A stretch of 64,000 bases of DNA from CAWAHD01 sp963781785 (GCA_963781785.1 CAWAHD010000005.1:1178001-1242000); one strand, 5' to 3'; shown: positions 9,883 to 19,013, counted from the stretch's first letter. Made by a program: numbers and translations. The notes: generated by a model from the sequence alone, not told the origin.

Positions 9883-11394
9883 ATGGAGACGCAGGGGGTC
9901 GAGCTTGAGCAGCGATCCGTGGCGGCCACGAGCCGGCGGTGGTGGCGGCTGGTGCTGCCGGCAGTCTTGATCGCGATGGCGCTTTCCCTGGGCGGTTGGA
10001 GACTGTGGGAGGTCGGGCGGTACCAGAGGGCTCTGGCCCAGATCAACCAGCAGATCGCAGCCGGAAGGCACGGGCTGGCAGTGAGAAACCTTGTTTCGCT
10101 TCTGGCCCGGAAGCCTGACTCGGATGAGGCCATCTATCTCCTGGGTGCATGCGAACGGGCGCGAGGGCGGCCCCAGGAAGCCGACGAGGCGTGGGCGCGC
10201 GTTCCCCCGGATTCCCCGTTCTGGGGCCAGGCAGTCCAGCGCCGCACCGAGCTCAAAATCGAGCGCGGGCTGCTCGGCGACGCCGAGCAGCTCGTGATCG
10301 TCGCCCAGAAGAATGCTCCGAGATATGGCTCGCTCCTGAACGCGCTGCTCGCTTCCATTTTTGGCCAGCAGGGCCGCTTCCTGGAAGCGGGCCGATTGAT
10401 CGAGGCCGAATGGGAACAATTGAACCAGATTGGCGAAGGAGCCTCCGAGAAGGCCGTCAACCTGGTTCGTCTGCACATGGATCTGAAGCGAAAGCTCGCG
10501 CCTCAGGAGCCCACCCGCGCTTATCTCGAACAGGCATCGCGGCTAGCGCCTGAGGATGATCGCGTGTGGCTGGGCAGAGCCGACATGGCGATTCGCGACG
10601 GCTCATTCGATGTCGCGGCACGATTGCTCGAGCGGTGCCTGCGGCGACGCCCCGACGACGTCGCCGTCTGGTGCGCCAGGCTGAGCTGGGCGCAAGCGAC
10701 CAATCAGCTCGCCGCACTCCGTCAGGTGCTTGAGCACGTGCCGGCCGATGAGTCAACTCCGGCCCAGACCCACAAGCTGGCCGCCTGGATCGCCAGGCAA
10801 CAGGGCGACGTCGAGTCTGAGCAGCGAGCGCTCGAGCGCCTGATCGTGGCCGATCCTGCCGATCTAAGGGCGGTGACCAGGCTGGCGGAGATGGCCGAGA
10901 GAGCCGGCCAACCCGGGCGTGCCGCCGAGCTGCGCGAGCGGAAAAAAGAGATCGAGCGGCTCCAGACTCGCTACCAGAAGCTGTACGATCGGAACCAGCC
11001 GATCCGGGACGCCGTCGAGCTGGCCCGGCTGGCGACGGGACTCGGGCTCGATTTCGAGGCGAAAGCGTTCCTGAGGATCGCCGTTGCGGACGACCCCGGC
11101 CAGACCGACCTTCGTGACGAGCTCCGCCGGAGGAGCCAGCCAAGGGCGCCGGACCCGCGTCCGGGACGCACACTGGCGCAGGTGCTGGCCTCGGAGGAAG
11201 AGTTCCCTGGTCGTTGCTCGATCAGGGCTCAGCTTATTGACCAAGTGCACGATCACGGCTTCTTCGCCAGCGACCCGACGCGTCGCACGATTCCTCGGCC
11301 GAACAGCAGGAGCTTGCGCCAGAACATGAGGACCATGCCGATCGAGGCGCCGACGATCGAAGCCAGGGGAAACATCGCATCAGGACCGAGATAG
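9883..11394 (+). CDS. membrane-anchored TPR protein, possibly truncated at its C-terminus
   Basis: 503 aa from the ATG at 9883, with GAGG 13 bases upstream. One membrane helix (LVLPAVLIAMALSLGGW) is followed by about eight TPR-like helical hairpins (LLARKPDSDEAIYLLGACE, LERCLRRRPDDVAVWCARL). In related planctomycete proteins a LADLL-type linker like the TLAQVLAS here leads into an ASPIC/UnbV (CRTAC) repeat domain. Here the last about 60 residues look random and lie antisense to a small conserved gene. This suggests loss of the C-terminal domain or a frameshift near 11200. A scaffold role is likely; partners are unknown. Confidence 0.75.
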   Translation: METQGVELEQRSVAATSRRWWRLVLPAVLIAMALSLGGWRLWEVGRYQRALAQINQQIAAGRHGLAVRNLVSLLARKPDSDEAIYLLGACERARGRPQEADEAWARVPPDSPFWGQAVQRRTELKIERGLLGDAEQLVIVAQKNAPRYGSLLNALLASIFGQQGRFLEAGRLIEAEWEQLNQIGEGASEKAVNLVRLHMDLKRKLAPQEPTRAYLEQASRLAPEDDRVWLGRADMAIRDGSFDVAARLLERCLRRRPDDVAVWCARLSWAQATNQLAALRQVLEHVPADESTPAQTHKLAAWIARQQGDVESEQRALERLIVADPADLRAVTRLAEMAERAGQPGRAAELRERKKEIERLQTRYQKLYDRNQPIRDAVELARLATGLGLDFEAKAFLRIAVADDPGQTDLRDELRRRSQPRAPDPRPGRTLAQVLASEEEFPGRCSIRAQLIDQVHDHGFFASDPTRRTIPRPNSRSLRQNMRTMPIEAPTIEARGNIASGPR

Positions 11395-11405
11395 GCGAAG
11401 AGCAT
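11253..11405 (-). CDS. small membrane protein, 50 aa
   Basis: Starts at the ATG at 11405 (MLFAYLGPDAMFPLASI). One hydrophobic helix (ASIVGASIGMVLMFW) is followed by a basic tail (RKLLLFGRGIVRRVGSLAKK), giving a typical inside-positive membrane topology. The MLFAYLGPD opening is a pattern I associate with tiny planctomycete membrane proteins of unknown function. It lies antisense to the 3' end of the TPR gene, overlapping 142 bases, and just downstream of recA on the same strand. The overlap itself argues that the TPR reading frame is not meaningful here. Confidence 0.7.
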   Translation of the reverse strand: MLFAYLGPDAMFPLASIVGASIGMVLMFWRKLLLFGRGIVRRVGSLAKKP

Positions 11406-11449
11406 TTTGAAACCTCGACTAGCGACCGCTGACAACCGACAATTGACAA

Positions 11450-12517
11450 CTATTCGTCACTCTCGACGGCGCCGTTGGATCCGACCGATCCGCCGGAGGC
11501 GTTCCGGCTGGCCACGACCTTCGCCGCAATTTCATCGGCCACCTGGGGATTGTCACGCAGGTACTGCTTGGCGTTCTCGCGTCCTTGACCAAGGCGAAGG
11601 TCGCCGTAGTTCAACCACGAGCCCGACTTGTCGACGAGCTTGTCGAGGATGGCGAGGTCGAGCAAGTCCGCCTCGCGCGAGATTCCGTGCGTGTACATCA
11701 TGTCGAACTCGCAGACCCGGAACGGGGGTGCAACCTTGTTCTTGACGACCTTGGCCTTGATCCGCGAGCCGACAATTTCCTCGCCGTCCTTGACCGGCCC
11801 GATCCGGCGGACATCGATCCGGCAGGTACTGTAAAACTTGAGAGCGCGGCCACCCGGAGTCGTCTCCGGGCTACCGAACATCACGCCGATCTTCTCGCGG
11901 ATCTGGTTGATGAAGATCAGCACGCTCTTGGACCGCGACACGCCCCCCGTCAACTTCCTGAGCGCCTGGCTCATCAACCGCGCCTGGACCCCGACGAACG
12001 TATCGCCGATCTCTCCCTCGATCTCGGCCCGGGGCACGAGCGCTGCCACCGAGTCGATCACGACGATGTCGACCGCGTTGGAAATCACCAGCATCTCGGC
12101 AATCTGAAGGGCCTCTTCGGCACTCCCCGGCTGGCTGACCAGCAGGGATTCGATATCAACGCCCAGCCGCTTGCACCACGCCGGATCGAGCGCATGCTCG
12201 GCATCAATGAAGGCCGCGATACCCCCCTCACGCTGCGCCTGGGCCACCGCGTGCAAGGCAATCGTCGTCTTGCCGCTCGATTCCGGCCCGAATAACTCGA
12301 TGATCCGTCCCCGCGGCAACCCCTTGCCACCCAGCGCCAGGTCCAGCGACAATGCCCCCGTCGATACCCCCTCCACCTCCATGTGAGAGCCCTCGCCAAG
12401 CTTCATGATGGCTCCCGCACCGAACGTCTTCTCGATCTGCGTGATCGTATTGTTCAAAGCCTTCTGATCGGCCGACATCGCCGGCTTCGCCTCGGTCGCT
12501 CCTTGTCGCTTGGCCAC
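11450..12517 (-). CDS. recA: recombinase RecA
   Basis: 355 aa starting with GTG at 12517; GGAAGGAG lies about 9 bases upstream. This is the ATP-dependent strand-exchange protein and SOS co-protease. All family landmarks are present and uninterrupted: Walker A GPESSGKTT, catalytic IDAEHALDP, Walker B VDIVVIDSVAALVP, L2-type loop FINQIREKIGVMFG with TTPGGRALKFYS, and a short acidic C-terminus (NGAVESDE). Length is normal for the family. It appears to be monocistronic, with a possible regulatory palindrome upstream. Confidence 0.98.
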   Translation of the reverse strand: MAKRQGATEAKPAMSADQKALNNTITQIEKTFGAGAIMKLGEGSHMEVEGVSTGALSLDLALGGKGLPRGRIIELFGPESSGKTTIALHAVAQAQREGGIAAFIDAEHALDPAWCKRLGVDIESLLVSQPGSAEEALQIAEMLVISNAVDIVVIDSVAALVPRAEIEGEIGDTFVGVQARLMSQALRKLTGGVSRSKSVLIFINQIREKIGVMFGSPETTPGGRALKFYSTCRIDVRRIGPVKDGEEIVGSRIKAKVVKNKVAPPFRVCEFDMMYTHGISREADLLDLAILDKLVDKSGSWLNYGDLRLGQGRENAKQYLRDNPQVADEIAAKVVASRNASGGSVGSNGAVESDE

Positions 12518-12544
12518 GGTCGATTGCTCCTTCCCTCGTGTCTT

Positions 12545-12585
12545 CCTGTAATGTATACGTAAGAACAGTATCTTAACACCGGAAC
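12545..12585 (-). promoter_or_regulatory. candidate recA promoter/operator
   Basis: The AT-rich stretch upstream of recA, unusual in this GC-rich sequence, contains TGTAATGTATACGTAAGAACA on the plus strand. This is an imperfect inverted repeat with TGT/ACA ends and a GTATAC core. It could be an SOS-type operator or the promoter. It does not fit the CTGT-N8-ACAG or GAAC-N4-GTTC LexA boxes, so the call rests on position and symmetry only. Confidence 0.3.
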
Positions 12586-12595
12586 CGCTGTCGCG

Positions 12596-13195
12596 TCAAG
12601 GTGGGGTGCCGGTGATTGTACCCGAAAGCGGTGCACGTGCGAGCGGGGCGTAGCTCGGGCCGTCTTTCCCGAGCGTGGAGGCGAACGTGATCACTTCTTC
12701 GACCCGGAAGCCGCCGCCGTACCAGCTCCGATATCGTTCCAGGAGTCCGGTCAAATCGCAAGTGCCGCGCCGGTCGAATTTCAGTCGGCCGATCGTCACG
12801 TGAGGATGAAAATCCAGACGGTCGGGGCGGCAGCCGAAGTCGGCAGCGACCTCTGCGATCGTTTTTTGCAGGCTCAGAAGTGGTGTCAGGTCTGCGCTCG
12901 TGAGGCCGGCCCAGATCACCCGCGGCCGGGCCGCGCCGGGAAAGGCCCCGATGCCCTCGAGCTCGACCTCGATCGATTCAGCCGGTCGCGTGCTCGAGGC
13001 GATCGCCGAACAGAGGTTGCTGAGGTCCGCTTCGGGGACATCTCCCAGGAACGCCAGGGTCGCATGAAACGGCAGACTTTTGACCCAGCGGCAGTGGGGA
13101 ACCTCCGGAGAAAGGGAAGCTTGCAACCGCGCGAGCTTCTTGCCCAGCGGCTCGGGAATGGCGATCGCAACAAATGTCCTGGTCGTTGCGGGCAT
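12596..13195 (-). CDS. thpR: RNA 2',3'-cyclic phosphodiesterase (2'-5' RNA ligase family)
   Basis: 199 aa from the ATG at 13195 (MPATTRTFVAIAIPEPLG); an in-frame ATG at 13258 adds 21 poorly conserved residues. Members hydrolyse 2',3'-cyclic phosphate RNA ends. The two signature HxT motifs are present: HATLAFLGDV (residues about 44-53) and HPHVTIGRLK (about 130-139). Length is typical. It sits between recA and a membrane hypothetical on the same strand, with 78 bases to recA. Confidence 0.93.
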   Translation of the reverse strand: MPATTRTFVAIAIPEPLGKKLARLQASLSPEVPHCRWVKSLPFHATLAFLGDVPEADLSNLCSAIASSTRPAESIEVELEGIGAFPGAARPRVIWAGLTSADLTPLLSLQKTIAEVAADFGCRPDRLDFHPHVTIGRLKFDRRGTCDLTGLLERYRSWYGGGFRVEEVITFASTLGKDGPSYAPLARAPLSGTITGTPP

Positions 13196-13248
13196 TTTGG
13201 CCAGCGGCGGATTGAGCGTTTTCGAAGGATCGCCTCTGTTGACGTGTG

Positions 13249-13698
13249 CTACCGCCATATCGCAATGAACAATTCGATGATGCGGTCGTAGAAGCCCTTC
13301 GGCTGGCTCAGATGTTCGTCGGTCTCCACGTACCGATCAACCTGGTTGGGCCTGACGACCAGAACGAGCATGTTGCCGTCGCGCCGAATTCCCGCAGGGT
13401 CGAAGTCCGGGTACTCGAATCCGCTCATCGCATTCCCTTTCTGGGTGAATGCGAGACGAAGCGGAGCCTTGGCCGCGGGGCTGAACCAGACCTTGGCCGC
13501 CTGGCCGGCCGGCAGCGTCCCGTGCGTGAGCGTGGTCCCGGCATAAGTCAGGACCAGGTCGCTCAAGGGCTCGTCTCCCTCGTTGACGACCTGGACGCAG
13601 CCCCCGGCCGAGCCCCCCAGCCGGACCGCCAGCTCAGCCCCGATCGTGAGGACGGCGGCCGAGACCGCGACAATCATCCATTTTCGTCGAGACGTCAT
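13249..13698 (-). CDS. single-span hypothetical protein
   Basis: 149 aa from the ATG at 13698. The N-terminal MTSRRKWMIVAVSAAVLTIGA-type helix is a signal or anchor. The rest is beta-rich (CVQVVNEGDEPLSDLVLTYA, KVWFSPAAKAPLRLAF), like small Ig-like planctomycete proteins. No catalytic motif is visible. The C-terminus (FYDRIIELFIAIWR) is hydrophobic. The stop is 53 bases from the thpR start, so co-transcription is likely. Confidence 0.75.
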   Translation of the reverse strand: MTSRRKWMIVAVSAAVLTIGAELAVRLGGSAGGCVQVVNEGDEPLSDLVLTYAGTTLTHGTLPAGQAAKVWFSPAAKAPLRLAFTQKGNAMSGFEYPDFDPAGIRRDGNMLVLVVRPNQVDRYVETDEHLSQPKGFYDRIIELFIAIWR

Positions 13699-14125
13699 GG
13701 TGCAGGCAGCTCAAAAGCGGCGTATTCAACCGAGTGGGGTCGATCGGACGGATCATGAAACAGGATCACGCGCCGCGTCGGTTTCGGCAAGGCGAAACCG
13801 CGCGGGTTCCGGAGGCCCGGGCGCTCTGATGAAGAGTTGGGGTTTGCCGTCCCGGGGGGACGGCCCGAGGGCGCTGGTGTTGCACTGGATCGAGTGACTG
13901 CGCGATAAGCGATTACTTTCCCCCCCTTGTGAAGGGGGGGCCAGGGGGGGGTGGCGCCGGAGCCGCGGACATCGAAAAACAAAGAGAGCCCGTCGGCCTT
14001 GTGGCTGGCGGCGCCGCGACCACCCCCTACCTAACCCCCCCTTCGCAAGGGGGGGAAAAGGAGGCAACGAAATCCGGGGGATGCGGGGCTTGCGCATGCT
14101 CGACCCTTCATCAGCGCACTGCGCC
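13699..14125. repeat. intergenic pair of inverted C/G-rich dispersed repeats
   Basis: This gap holds two copies of one dispersed element in opposite orientation. The first (about 13918-13975) has a CCCCCCTTGTGAAGGGGGG hairpin followed by a G-run and GTGGCGCCGG. The second (about 14010-14057) is the reverse complement: CGCCGCGACCACCCCC, then CCCCCCTTCGCAAGGGGGG. A third copy lies at about 41086-41150. They probably fold at RNA level and may act as bidirectional terminators. No gene is supported here. Confidence 0.7.
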
Positions 14126-15088
14126 CTACTGGCTCGCCAGATCCTCGACTCCGGCAGAGCTGCCGAAGTTCTCGCGATAACGCGCGACGAACTCGGGAAG
14201 CGTGTAAGAGTGTTGCTGGGTACCGTGCTGTTCGATCGCGTGGACGGCCGCCAGCGAAGCCAGCCGGCCGACCTCCGGCCAGGGCAGCTTTCGCTTGAGG
14301 CCGAGCACGAATCCGGCCCGGAAGGCGTCGCCGGCTCCGGTCGGATCGGCGACGCGGGCCGGCCGGGCGGGCGGAATCGCGTACTCCTCACTTCCGACCG
14401 TGATCAACGCACCCGCTTCGCCGCGCGTCATCACGGTCACGGGCGCAATCCGGCGCAGCTCGGTTTCGCTCACGCCGAGCTTCTCGGCCATCATCCCGAA
14501 CTCGTAGTCGTTGCCTGCGAGGACGGACGCGCTCTTGCAGCCCTTTTCCAGCTCGTCGCGCGTCAGCCGCGGCAACTGCATCGACGGATCGTAGAGGTAC
14601 GGGATTTTCCTCTCGATGCATTCCGCGGTGTAGCCGTTCATGGCGACGGGGTCATTGGGAGCGATCAGGACGAGGTCGGCGGCGGTTGCCCCCGCGCCGG
14701 CCGGCGAGACCTCATGCGCGTGGGCCATTGCGCCCGGATAAAATGCCGTGATCTGGTTATCCTGCAAATCGGTATTGATGAAGCACGAGGCCGTGTGGTC
14801 GCCGGAGATCACCTTGACGGCCCGGCAGTCGACCCCGCGCGACTCGAGCGAGGCACGATACTCGACGAAATCGTCGCCGACGGTCCCGACCAGGACGGGC
14901 CGCTCGCCCAGGAGCCCGAGGTTAAACGCGATATTCGCCCCGGTGCCGCCCCGCAGCCGCGTCAGCGAGTCGACCAGGAACGACACGCTCAGCACGTGCA
15001 TCTTGTCCGGCAGGATATGGTCCCGAAACCGGCCGGGGAACACCATGATGTAGTCGTAAGCGATCGAGCCCGTGACGAAGATCCGCAT
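14126..15088 (-). CDS. PfkB/ribokinase-family carbohydrate kinase
   Basis: 320 aa from the ATG at 15088. This fold phosphorylates sugars or nucleosides with ATP. Visible signatures: N-terminal GSIAYDYIM, substrate motif RGGTGANIAFNLGLLG, and the anion-hole/catalytic-base motif DPTGAGDAFRAGF near the C-terminus. The sequence resembles adenosine kinase-like members, but the substrate cannot be assigned. Length is normal and the frame is intact. It is flanked by repeats at its 3' end and appears to be monocistronic. Confidence 0.9.
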   Translation of the reverse strand: MRIFVTGSIAYDYIMVFPGRFRDHILPDKMHVLSVSFLVDSLTRLRGGTGANIAFNLGLLGERPVLVGTVGDDFVEYRASLESRGVDCRAVKVISGDHTASCFINTDLQDNQITAFYPGAMAHAHEVSPAGAGATAADLVLIAPNDPVAMNGYTAECIERKIPYLYDPSMQLPRLTRDELEKGCKSASVLAGNDYEFGMMAEKLGVSETELRRIAPVTVMTRGEAGALITVGSEEYAIPPARPARVADPTGAGDAFRAGFVLGLKRKLPWPEVGRLASLAAVHAIEQHGTQQHSYTLPEFVARYRENFGSSAGVEDLASQ

Positions 15089-15487
15089 TCCACTGACCTC
15101 TCGTTTTGTTGGAAAAGCATCCTGCCAAGAAACCCACCGCCCGCGGATTTCGCATTTCAGCGGACCGCCGGCCCGGCGGGCAAGCCGTCTGACTAGGAAA
15201 CGGTACTCCAGAAATCACCGCGAACGATCATACGGACCACGCGGCTCGGCCTATTGTAACCTTTTTGGAGAGCCTCACGGCATCCCGGCTGTGATTCCGT
15301 AGTCCTCGAAGTCGCTCACGTCGTGGAAGAACAGCCGGTCGAGGATGTTGCCTGTATTGTCGACGATCAAGTAGTGGATGCGCGATTCCGGGAGCCCCAT
15401 CGCTCGGCAGGCCGGTATCTGGTGGATTGCGACGTATTCTGCGAGATTGAAGCATTCCTTCCGCGCGTCGGTCTCGGAGGCAGTTTG
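15089..15487. other. divergent intergenic region with a possible antisense ORF relic
   Basis: It separates the PfkB gene (minus) from the hybrid kinase (plus). On the minus strand, positions about 15294-15485 encode a protein-like stretch (IPACRAMGLPESRIHYLIVD, then LDRLFFHDVSDFEDYG) ending in a stop. There is a stop just upstream and no good start, so it may be a gene remnant. No other content was recognised. Confidence 0.45.
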
Positions 15488-17350
15488 ATGGCGTCAATCC
15501 AGCGTTTGACCGTGCGTTACGGCGTGGCCGTGCTGGCGGTCGCTGCGGCGATCGCTCTCGTGCTCATCCCGGTGATTGGCAAAGGGCTCACGGCCGTCGT
15601 GTTCCTGGCCGTCTTCGTCAGTGCTCGCTACGGCGGTCTGGGACCGGGCTTGCTCGCCACGATGCTGATCGCCTTGATCGCAGCGCTCGGTTTGCGCTCG
15701 GATCCGGACGTCGCTCCGTGGCGGTATGTGTCGATTTTGCTCTTTGCGATCGGCGGGGTGCTGATCACTCTGCTCGGCGAGGCGTTTCATTCCGCTCGCC
15801 GGCGAGCCGAAGCCAGCCAGCGATGGCTCACGGCCGTCCTGACCAGTATCGGTGACGCCGTGATCGCCACCGATGGCCGAGGACTCGTGACGTTTCTCAA
15901 CCCGGTCGCGCGGTCGCTCACGGGATGGGAATCGGAGGACGCCGTGGGTAAGCCGCTCCCGGAAATCTTCCGGATCGTTGCCGAAGACACTCGTAACCCG
16001 GTCGAGAACCCGGTTGATCGGGTGCTCCGCGAGAACGCCGTCGTCGGGCTGGCTAACCATACGATCCTGATCGGCAGGGATGGCACCGAACACCCGATCG
16101 ATGACAGCGGCGCCCCGATCAGGCAAGAGAACGGGAAGATCGGCGGTGTTGTCCTCGTCTTCCGGGATGTCACCGTGCGCAAGAGCCTGGAGGTGGAGCT
16201 GGAGCGGCGGCTCGCGGAACTGGCCGAGGCACACCGCCGCAAGGACGAATTTCTGGCCATGCTCGCTCATGAGCTGCGCAACCCGCTCGCGGCCTTCAGC
16301 ACCGCCGTTCAGTTGACCACCCGGACCACCGAAGCGGCCCAGCTCCAGTGGTGCGAGAGCGTGATCACCCGGCAGATCAAGCACCTGTCGCGCTTGATTG
16401 ATGATCTGCTCGACGTCTCGCGGATCACCTGCGGGCACATCAAGCTTCAGAAAGAACGCCTCGAGGTGGCCGATATTCTGCGAAACGCAGTCGCAATGGT
16501 TCGGCCCCTCTTCGACGAGCGCCAGCACACACTCACGGTCGCGATCGACGACGGGCCCTTACCCGCTCTGGCCGACCCGGTGCGGCTGGAACAGATCGTG
16601 ACCAACCTCCTCACCAATGCCGCGAAATACACGGAGCGCGGGGGTCAGATCTGGCTGTCGGCCGAGCGCGCGCAGGACGAAATCGTCGTCAAGGTTCGGG
16701 ACACGGGCATCGGCATCCCGCCCAAAGAGCTCTCCCAGATGTTCGAATTGTTCGTCCAGGGGGACCGCTCATTGGCGCGGTCGGAGGGCGGGTTGGGGAT
16801 CGGGTTGACACTCGCTCGATCGCTCGCCGAGCTGCACGGCGGCAGTTTGTCGGCGACGAGCGCCGGGCCTGACAAGGGCAGTGAGTTCGTCGTCCGGTTG
16901 CCCCTGGCTTCCCCGGCGGATAGGGCGCGTGCCGAGTCGAAGCCTCCGGTCGCCCAAGCGTCTCAGCGTCGCTTACGGGTGCTGATCGTCGATGACAATC
17001 TCGATGCGGCCCGTTCGATGGCAGCGCTACTCAAGCTCTTGAGTCACCAGGTGTGGACGGCCCACGACGGACCATCGGGACTGGAGGCAGCGCGTTCCTA
17101 CCGCCCCGAGATCGTCCTGCTCGACATTGGGCTGCCGGGCATGGACGGCTATCTTGTTGCAGAGCAGATCCGCCGCGAAGATTTCGGCAAGGCGATGCGG
17201 TTGATCGCCGTCACCGGCTACGGACAGGAGGAGGACCGGCGACAAGCCTTTTCCTCGGGCTTCGACCAGTTCGTGACCAAACCAGTCGACTACGCAACGC
17301 TCCTGTCGCTCATTGTCGCACCTGGCTCGGCGGCTCCGGGGAACATGTGA
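15488..17350 (+). CDS. membrane hybrid histidine kinase with C-terminal receiver
   Basis: 620 aa from the ATG at 15488 (MASIQRLTVRYG); a longer frame upstream lacks homology. The N-terminus has three to four membrane helices of the DUF4118 sensor type (AVLAVAAAIALVLIPVIG, GLLATMLIALIAALGL). A PAS domain follows (SIGDAVIATDGRGLVTFLN). Then HisKA with the phospho-His in MLAHELRNPLAA, HATPase_c (NLLTNAAKYTE, DTGIGIPP, GGLGIGLTLARSL), and a receiver with LIVDDN, acceptor Asp in VLLDIGLPGMDG and Lys in VTKPVD. It probably relays the signal to an unlinked phosphotransfer protein, as no regulator is adjacent. Confidence 0.93.
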   Translation: MASIQRLTVRYGVAVLAVAAAIALVLIPVIGKGLTAVVFLAVFVSARYGGLGPGLLATMLIALIAALGLRSDPDVAPWRYVSILLFAIGGVLITLLGEAFHSARRRAEASQRWLTAVLTSIGDAVIATDGRGLVTFLNPVARSLTGWESEDAVGKPLPEIFRIVAEDTRNPVENPVDRVLRENAVVGLANHTILIGRDGTEHPIDDSGAPIRQENGKIGGVVLVFRDVTVRKSLEVELERRLAELAEAHRRKDEFLAMLAHELRNPLAAFSTAVQLTTRTTEAAQLQWCESVITRQIKHLSRLIDDLLDVSRITCGHIKLQKERLEVADILRNAVAMVRPLFDERQHTLTVAIDDGPLPALADPVRLEQIVTNLLTNAAKYTERGGQIWLSAERAQDEIVVKVRDTGIGIPPKELSQMFELFVQGDRSLARSEGGLGIGLTLARSLAELHGGSLSATSAGPDKGSEFVVRLPLASPADRARAESKPPVAQASQRRLRVLIVDDNLDAARSMAALLKLLSHQVWTAHDGPSGLEAARSYRPEIVLLDIGLPGMDGYLVAEQIRREDFGKAMRLIAVTGYGQEEDRRQAFSSGFDQFVTKPVDYATLLSLIVAPGSAAPGNM

Positions 17351-17392
17351 GTGTCGCCCAACGGCCGCCTTGAGCGAAGTTGGGGTCGATTT

Positions 17393-18883
17393 TCAGGGCC
17401 CTCCGACCCGCAGCAATTCGAGCGCCTGTGCGATGCGCGACCGGCACGCTTCGCGGCCGAGGATGAACAGGCAGTCGTAGAGCCCGGGCCCCACCCCCTG
17501 CCCCGTCACGGCGACCCGGAGCGGGTTGACGACGTCTCCCATCTTCCGGCCGGTCCGTTCGGCGTACGCGTGCACCGCCTTTTCCAGGCTCGCAACGTCG
17601 AAAGGCTCGACCTGGGCCAGAAGCTCGTCGAGCTCGCCGAGCATGGCGATCACTCCCTCCTTCTTCAGCCGTTTCTTCACGGCTTCCGGGTCGTATGTCA
17701 GCCGGTCGGTGAAGAAGAAGCGTCCCAGCTTGAGGATATCGGAGAAAACCTTGAGCCGATCGCCCAGGGCGCCGATCACGGCCTCGAGCCGCGCGCGATC
17801 TGAGGGTGCCGGTGGGTCCGCGACCAGTCCTTCGCCCTGCAAGTACGGCAACACGCCCGCGACCTTCTGGTCCAGGGCAAGGGTCTTCATCCACTCGCCC
17901 TCTATCCAGAACAACTTGTCCTGGTCGTGGCTGGCCGGAGAGCTGTTGACCTTGTCGAGGGAGAACTTCTCGATCAGCTCGGCGCGTGTGAAGATTTCCT
18001 GCGAGGCATCGTAGCTCCATCCCAGCCGCGCCAGGTAGTTGACCAGCGCGTCGGGTAGATAGCCCTTCTCGATGTATTGGTGCAGGTAAACCAGAATTCC
18101 CAGCCGCTCGTATTCGGCGAGCTTCCGCTTGGACATCTTGGCTTTCGAGCCAGGTTCGGCAACGTAGGGCACGTGGGCGAAGTTCGGCAGTTGCGCACCC
18201 AGGGCCTCAAAGACCAGGAGCTGGGGAAACGTGTTGGAGAGGTGCTCGTCGGCGCGGACGACATGTGTGATCTGCATCGCGACATCATCGACGACGCTGG
18301 CAAAGTTGTAGAGCGGCGACCCGTCGGGGCGGACGATCACGAAATCGCCAATCTCGTCGGTCGACTGCTCGACAGGCCCCTTGATCAGGTCGTCGAGGAC
18401 GATGGTTCGCCCGAGAGGGACCTGAAATCGCAGGGCGTAGGGACGGCCAGCGGCCTCCCGCTCGGCGATCTCTAGCGCGGTCAGCTCCTGGCGGCGGAAG
18501 CGATACGCCCGCTTGTCGCGCTCGGCAGCGAGCTTGAGAGCGGCACGCTCAAGGTCGGTGCTGTAGTCGCGATAGACATGGCCCGAGGCGACCAGTTTCT
18601 CCGCGGCGCGGCGGTACAACTCCGACCGCTGCGACTGGTAATAGGGACCGAACGGCCCGCCTGCCTCCGGGCCTTCATCGCAGTCGATGCCGATCCAGCG
18701 AAAGCCGTCGAGGATGCGGCGAACGGCGGCGTCGACGTGCCGCTCTTGGTCGGTATCGTCGATCCGCAGGATGAACTGGCCGCCGTGATGGCGCGCCAAG
18801 AGCCAGTTGAATAGCGCGGTGCGCACCCCACCGATGTGCAAGAATCCGGTGGGGCTGGGGGCGAAACGAGTGCGTAAGGTCAT
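17393..18883 (-). CDS. gltX: glutamyl-tRNA synthetase
   Basis: About 496 aa from the ATG at 18883. It charges tRNA(Glu), and tRNA(Gln) in organisms that use the transamidation route. Class I signatures are present: HIGH-type RFAPSPTGFLHIGG at the N-terminus and KMSKRK near residue 245. The VNYLARLGWSYD segment and helical anticodon-binding C-terminus are typical. The frame is intact. It converges on the hybrid kinase with a 42-base gap. Confidence 0.97.
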   Translation of the reverse strand: MTLRTRFAPSPTGFLHIGGVRTALFNWLLARHHGGQFILRIDDTDQERHVDAAVRRILDGFRWIGIDCDEGPEAGGPFGPYYQSQRSELYRRAAEKLVASGHVYRDYSTDLERAALKLAAERDKRAYRFRRQELTALEIAEREAAGRPYALRFQVPLGRTIVLDDLIKGPVEQSTDEIGDFVIVRPDGSPLYNFASVVDDVAMQITHVVRADEHLSNTFPQLLVFEALGAQLPNFAHVPYVAEPGSKAKMSKRKLAEYERLGILVYLHQYIEKGYLPDALVNYLARLGWSYDASQEIFTRAELIEKFSLDKVNSSPASHDQDKLFWIEGEWMKTLALDQKVAGVLPYLQGEGLVADPPAPSDRARLEAVIGALGDRLKVFSDILKLGRFFFTDRLTYDPEAVKKRLKKEGVIAMLGELDELLAQVEPFDVASLEKAVHAYAERTGRKMGDVVNPLRVAVTGQGVGPGLYDCLFILGREACRSRIAQALELLRVGGP

Positions 18884-19013
18884 CACGAAAAGCTAAGGGA
18901 TTCGCGCGACGGCTGTCAACGGCCGCGCGCGGCCTGCGCCGCCCTTGGAGGCGGCGGCCGCGCTTGACCGTCTAGCCCGGCGTCGCCCCCGTCGAGAACG
19001 ACCGACCTCTTCG

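Noticed and set aside
13753..14391. Minus-strand Ser/Arg/Pro-rich reading frame over the inverted repeats
   Set aside because: Antisense or out of frame to the PfkB gene and built mostly from repeat sequence.
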